Origin: Bordetella parapertussis
Lineage (GTDB): Bacteria > Pseudomonadota > Gammaproteobacteria > Burkholderiales > SG8-41
NCBI GenBank assembly: GCA_945906815.1
Contig: CAMDRT010000024.1
Span: 1 to 60,018, forward strand
DNA: 60,018 nucleotides
Direction of reading: 5' to 3'
Shown: in pieces, positions 59,511-60,018 of the stretch
Layout: each line of letters opens with the position of its first letter
How positions within the stretch are numbered: the stretch's first letter is position 1
Program-made: the position numbers and the translations under genes
The notes under the pieces: model-generated
The model's database searches: none
The model's input: the letters and a program-made list of their open reading frames with translations, nothing else
What the model was told of the DNA's origin: nothing

Positions 59511-60018
59511 TCATTTTCTTTCCATCCGATCTTCGGCACGAACACGTGCTTCACGCAACGCGCGTGCCGCGAGCGTTTGCGCCAGATGGCGGCGATAGTC
59601 GGCGCCCGCGTGCAGGTCTGTGGAAAACTCTACCTCTGCAGCGGCGGCGTGCGCAGCGTCGATTAGGGTTTGCTCGTCGAGGCGCGTGCCCACGAGACCT
59701 GCGGCAATATTCGGGAACACCAGTGGCGTCGAATTCCCGCCGCCAATGCCAAAGCTGGCACGGACGCAACGCCCATCAGCGTCAACCGCAACTTGCGCAG
59801 CTGCCGAGGCAATCGCGAAGTCGCCATGGCGGCGGCTGGTTTCGGTGAACGCCGAGCCGCTGCGCGGCTCCGTCCATAGAGGCCACAAAATCTCTTCCAG
59901 ACATTCGTCGGGTTTTGCCGCGGTGGTCAGTGGGGCGATGAAAAAGTCCGCTGCGGGCAATGCACGCACGCCATACGCCGAGCGCAGCATTAGCGTCGCG
60001 CCCAGCACTAGCGCCACC
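59511..60018 (-). CDS. Molybdenum hydroxylase cluster 3, FAD-binding subunit (partial)
   Basis: The C-terminal 169 or so residues of a CoxM-like protein; the 5' end lies beyond the window. VRALPAADFFIAPLTTAAKPDE matches the second FAD-domain half, and RRHGDFAIASAAAQV and SFGIGGGNSTPLVFP the C-terminal domain. It completes the usual order medium-small-large. The first visible Met is internal and not a start. Confidence 0.88.
   Translation of the reverse strand, partial: VALVLGATLMLRSAYGVRALPAADFFIAPLTTAAKPDECLEEILWPLWTEPRSGSAFTETSRRHGDFAIASAAAQVAVDADGRCVRASFGIGGGNSTPLVFPNIAAGLVGTRLDEQTLIDAAHAAAAEVEFSTDLHAGADYRRHLAQTLAARALREARVRAEDRMERK

Noticed and set aside
1..60018. Insertion sequences, prophage, rRNA, tRNA or replication origin
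   Set aside because: No transposase, integrase, phage structural gene, tRNA-like cloverleaf or DnaA-box cluster was seen. This was by eye, so short or degenerate copies could be missed.

Overview
This GC-rich window looks like chromosome from a betaproteobacterium, most likely an uncultured Burkholderiales-type soil or water organism. The main clue is a large expansion of Bug/TctC periplasmic solute receptors (eleven here). SlyX, a second extended IF-1 next to a cold-shock gene, and many RidA, CoA-transferase and class II aldolase catabolic genes fit the same group. I see no rRNA, tRNA, CRISPR, prophage or insertion sequence. Apart from HicB and two cold-shock proteins I see no transcription regulator.

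Layout. 1-3731: a PQQ alcohol dehydrogenase with a lanthanide-type active site, its cytochrome c, a MauG-like dihaem protein and the tail of a lost second dehydrogenase. 3807-7431: molybdenum hydroxylase cluster 1. 7653-9568: an isocitrate-lyase-family enzyme and an MDR oxidoreductase. 9599-13286 (minus): molybdenum hydroxylase cluster 2. 13485-14767 (minus): a DUF4160-DUF2442 pair and HicAB, separated by an attC-like palindrome. 15040-18749 (minus): a Bug receptor and an EmrAB-type efflux pair. 18985-25042: LigI-like hydrolase, racemase-family protein, two Bug receptors, a HisD-like dehydrogenase and an SDR. 25059-25663: IF-1 and cold-shock protein. 25898-32722: Bug receptor, two class II aldolase paralogues (one exported), a Rieske oxygenase alpha/beta pair, an ACMSD-like amidohydrolase and a gentisate-dioxygenase-like cupin. 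32830-38193: four more Bug receptors and a D-2-hydroxyacid dehydrogenase. 38297-41508: housekeeping (Csp, cysteine synthase, FKBP, small proteins, GIY-YIG). 41519-50372: a broken Gfo/Idh/MocA gene, a double-domain CoA-transferase, RidA, Bug, a triple-RidA fusion, an enoyl-CoA hydratase, another Bug and a DctP-like protein without a signal peptide. 50450-55495: nitroreductase, flavodoxin, amidase lipoprotein, HupE, NHL propeller, SlyX. 55526-60018 (minus): Bug plus molybdenum hydroxylase cluster 3, cut by the window end.

Overall this is a catabolic accessory region. Small operons each pair a high-affinity periplasmic receptor with one or a few oxidising, hydrating or cleaving enzymes for organic acids and aromatics. 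No TctA/TctB membrane partner is present, so the receptors must share permeases encoded elsewhere.

Between these operons lie at least ten long imperfect palindromes of several unrelated sequence families. Two of them supply stop codons. Gene debris (3690-3731, 41519-41629, 43821-43856) and a duplicated gene junction (43803/47262) show that the region has been rearranged repeatedly.
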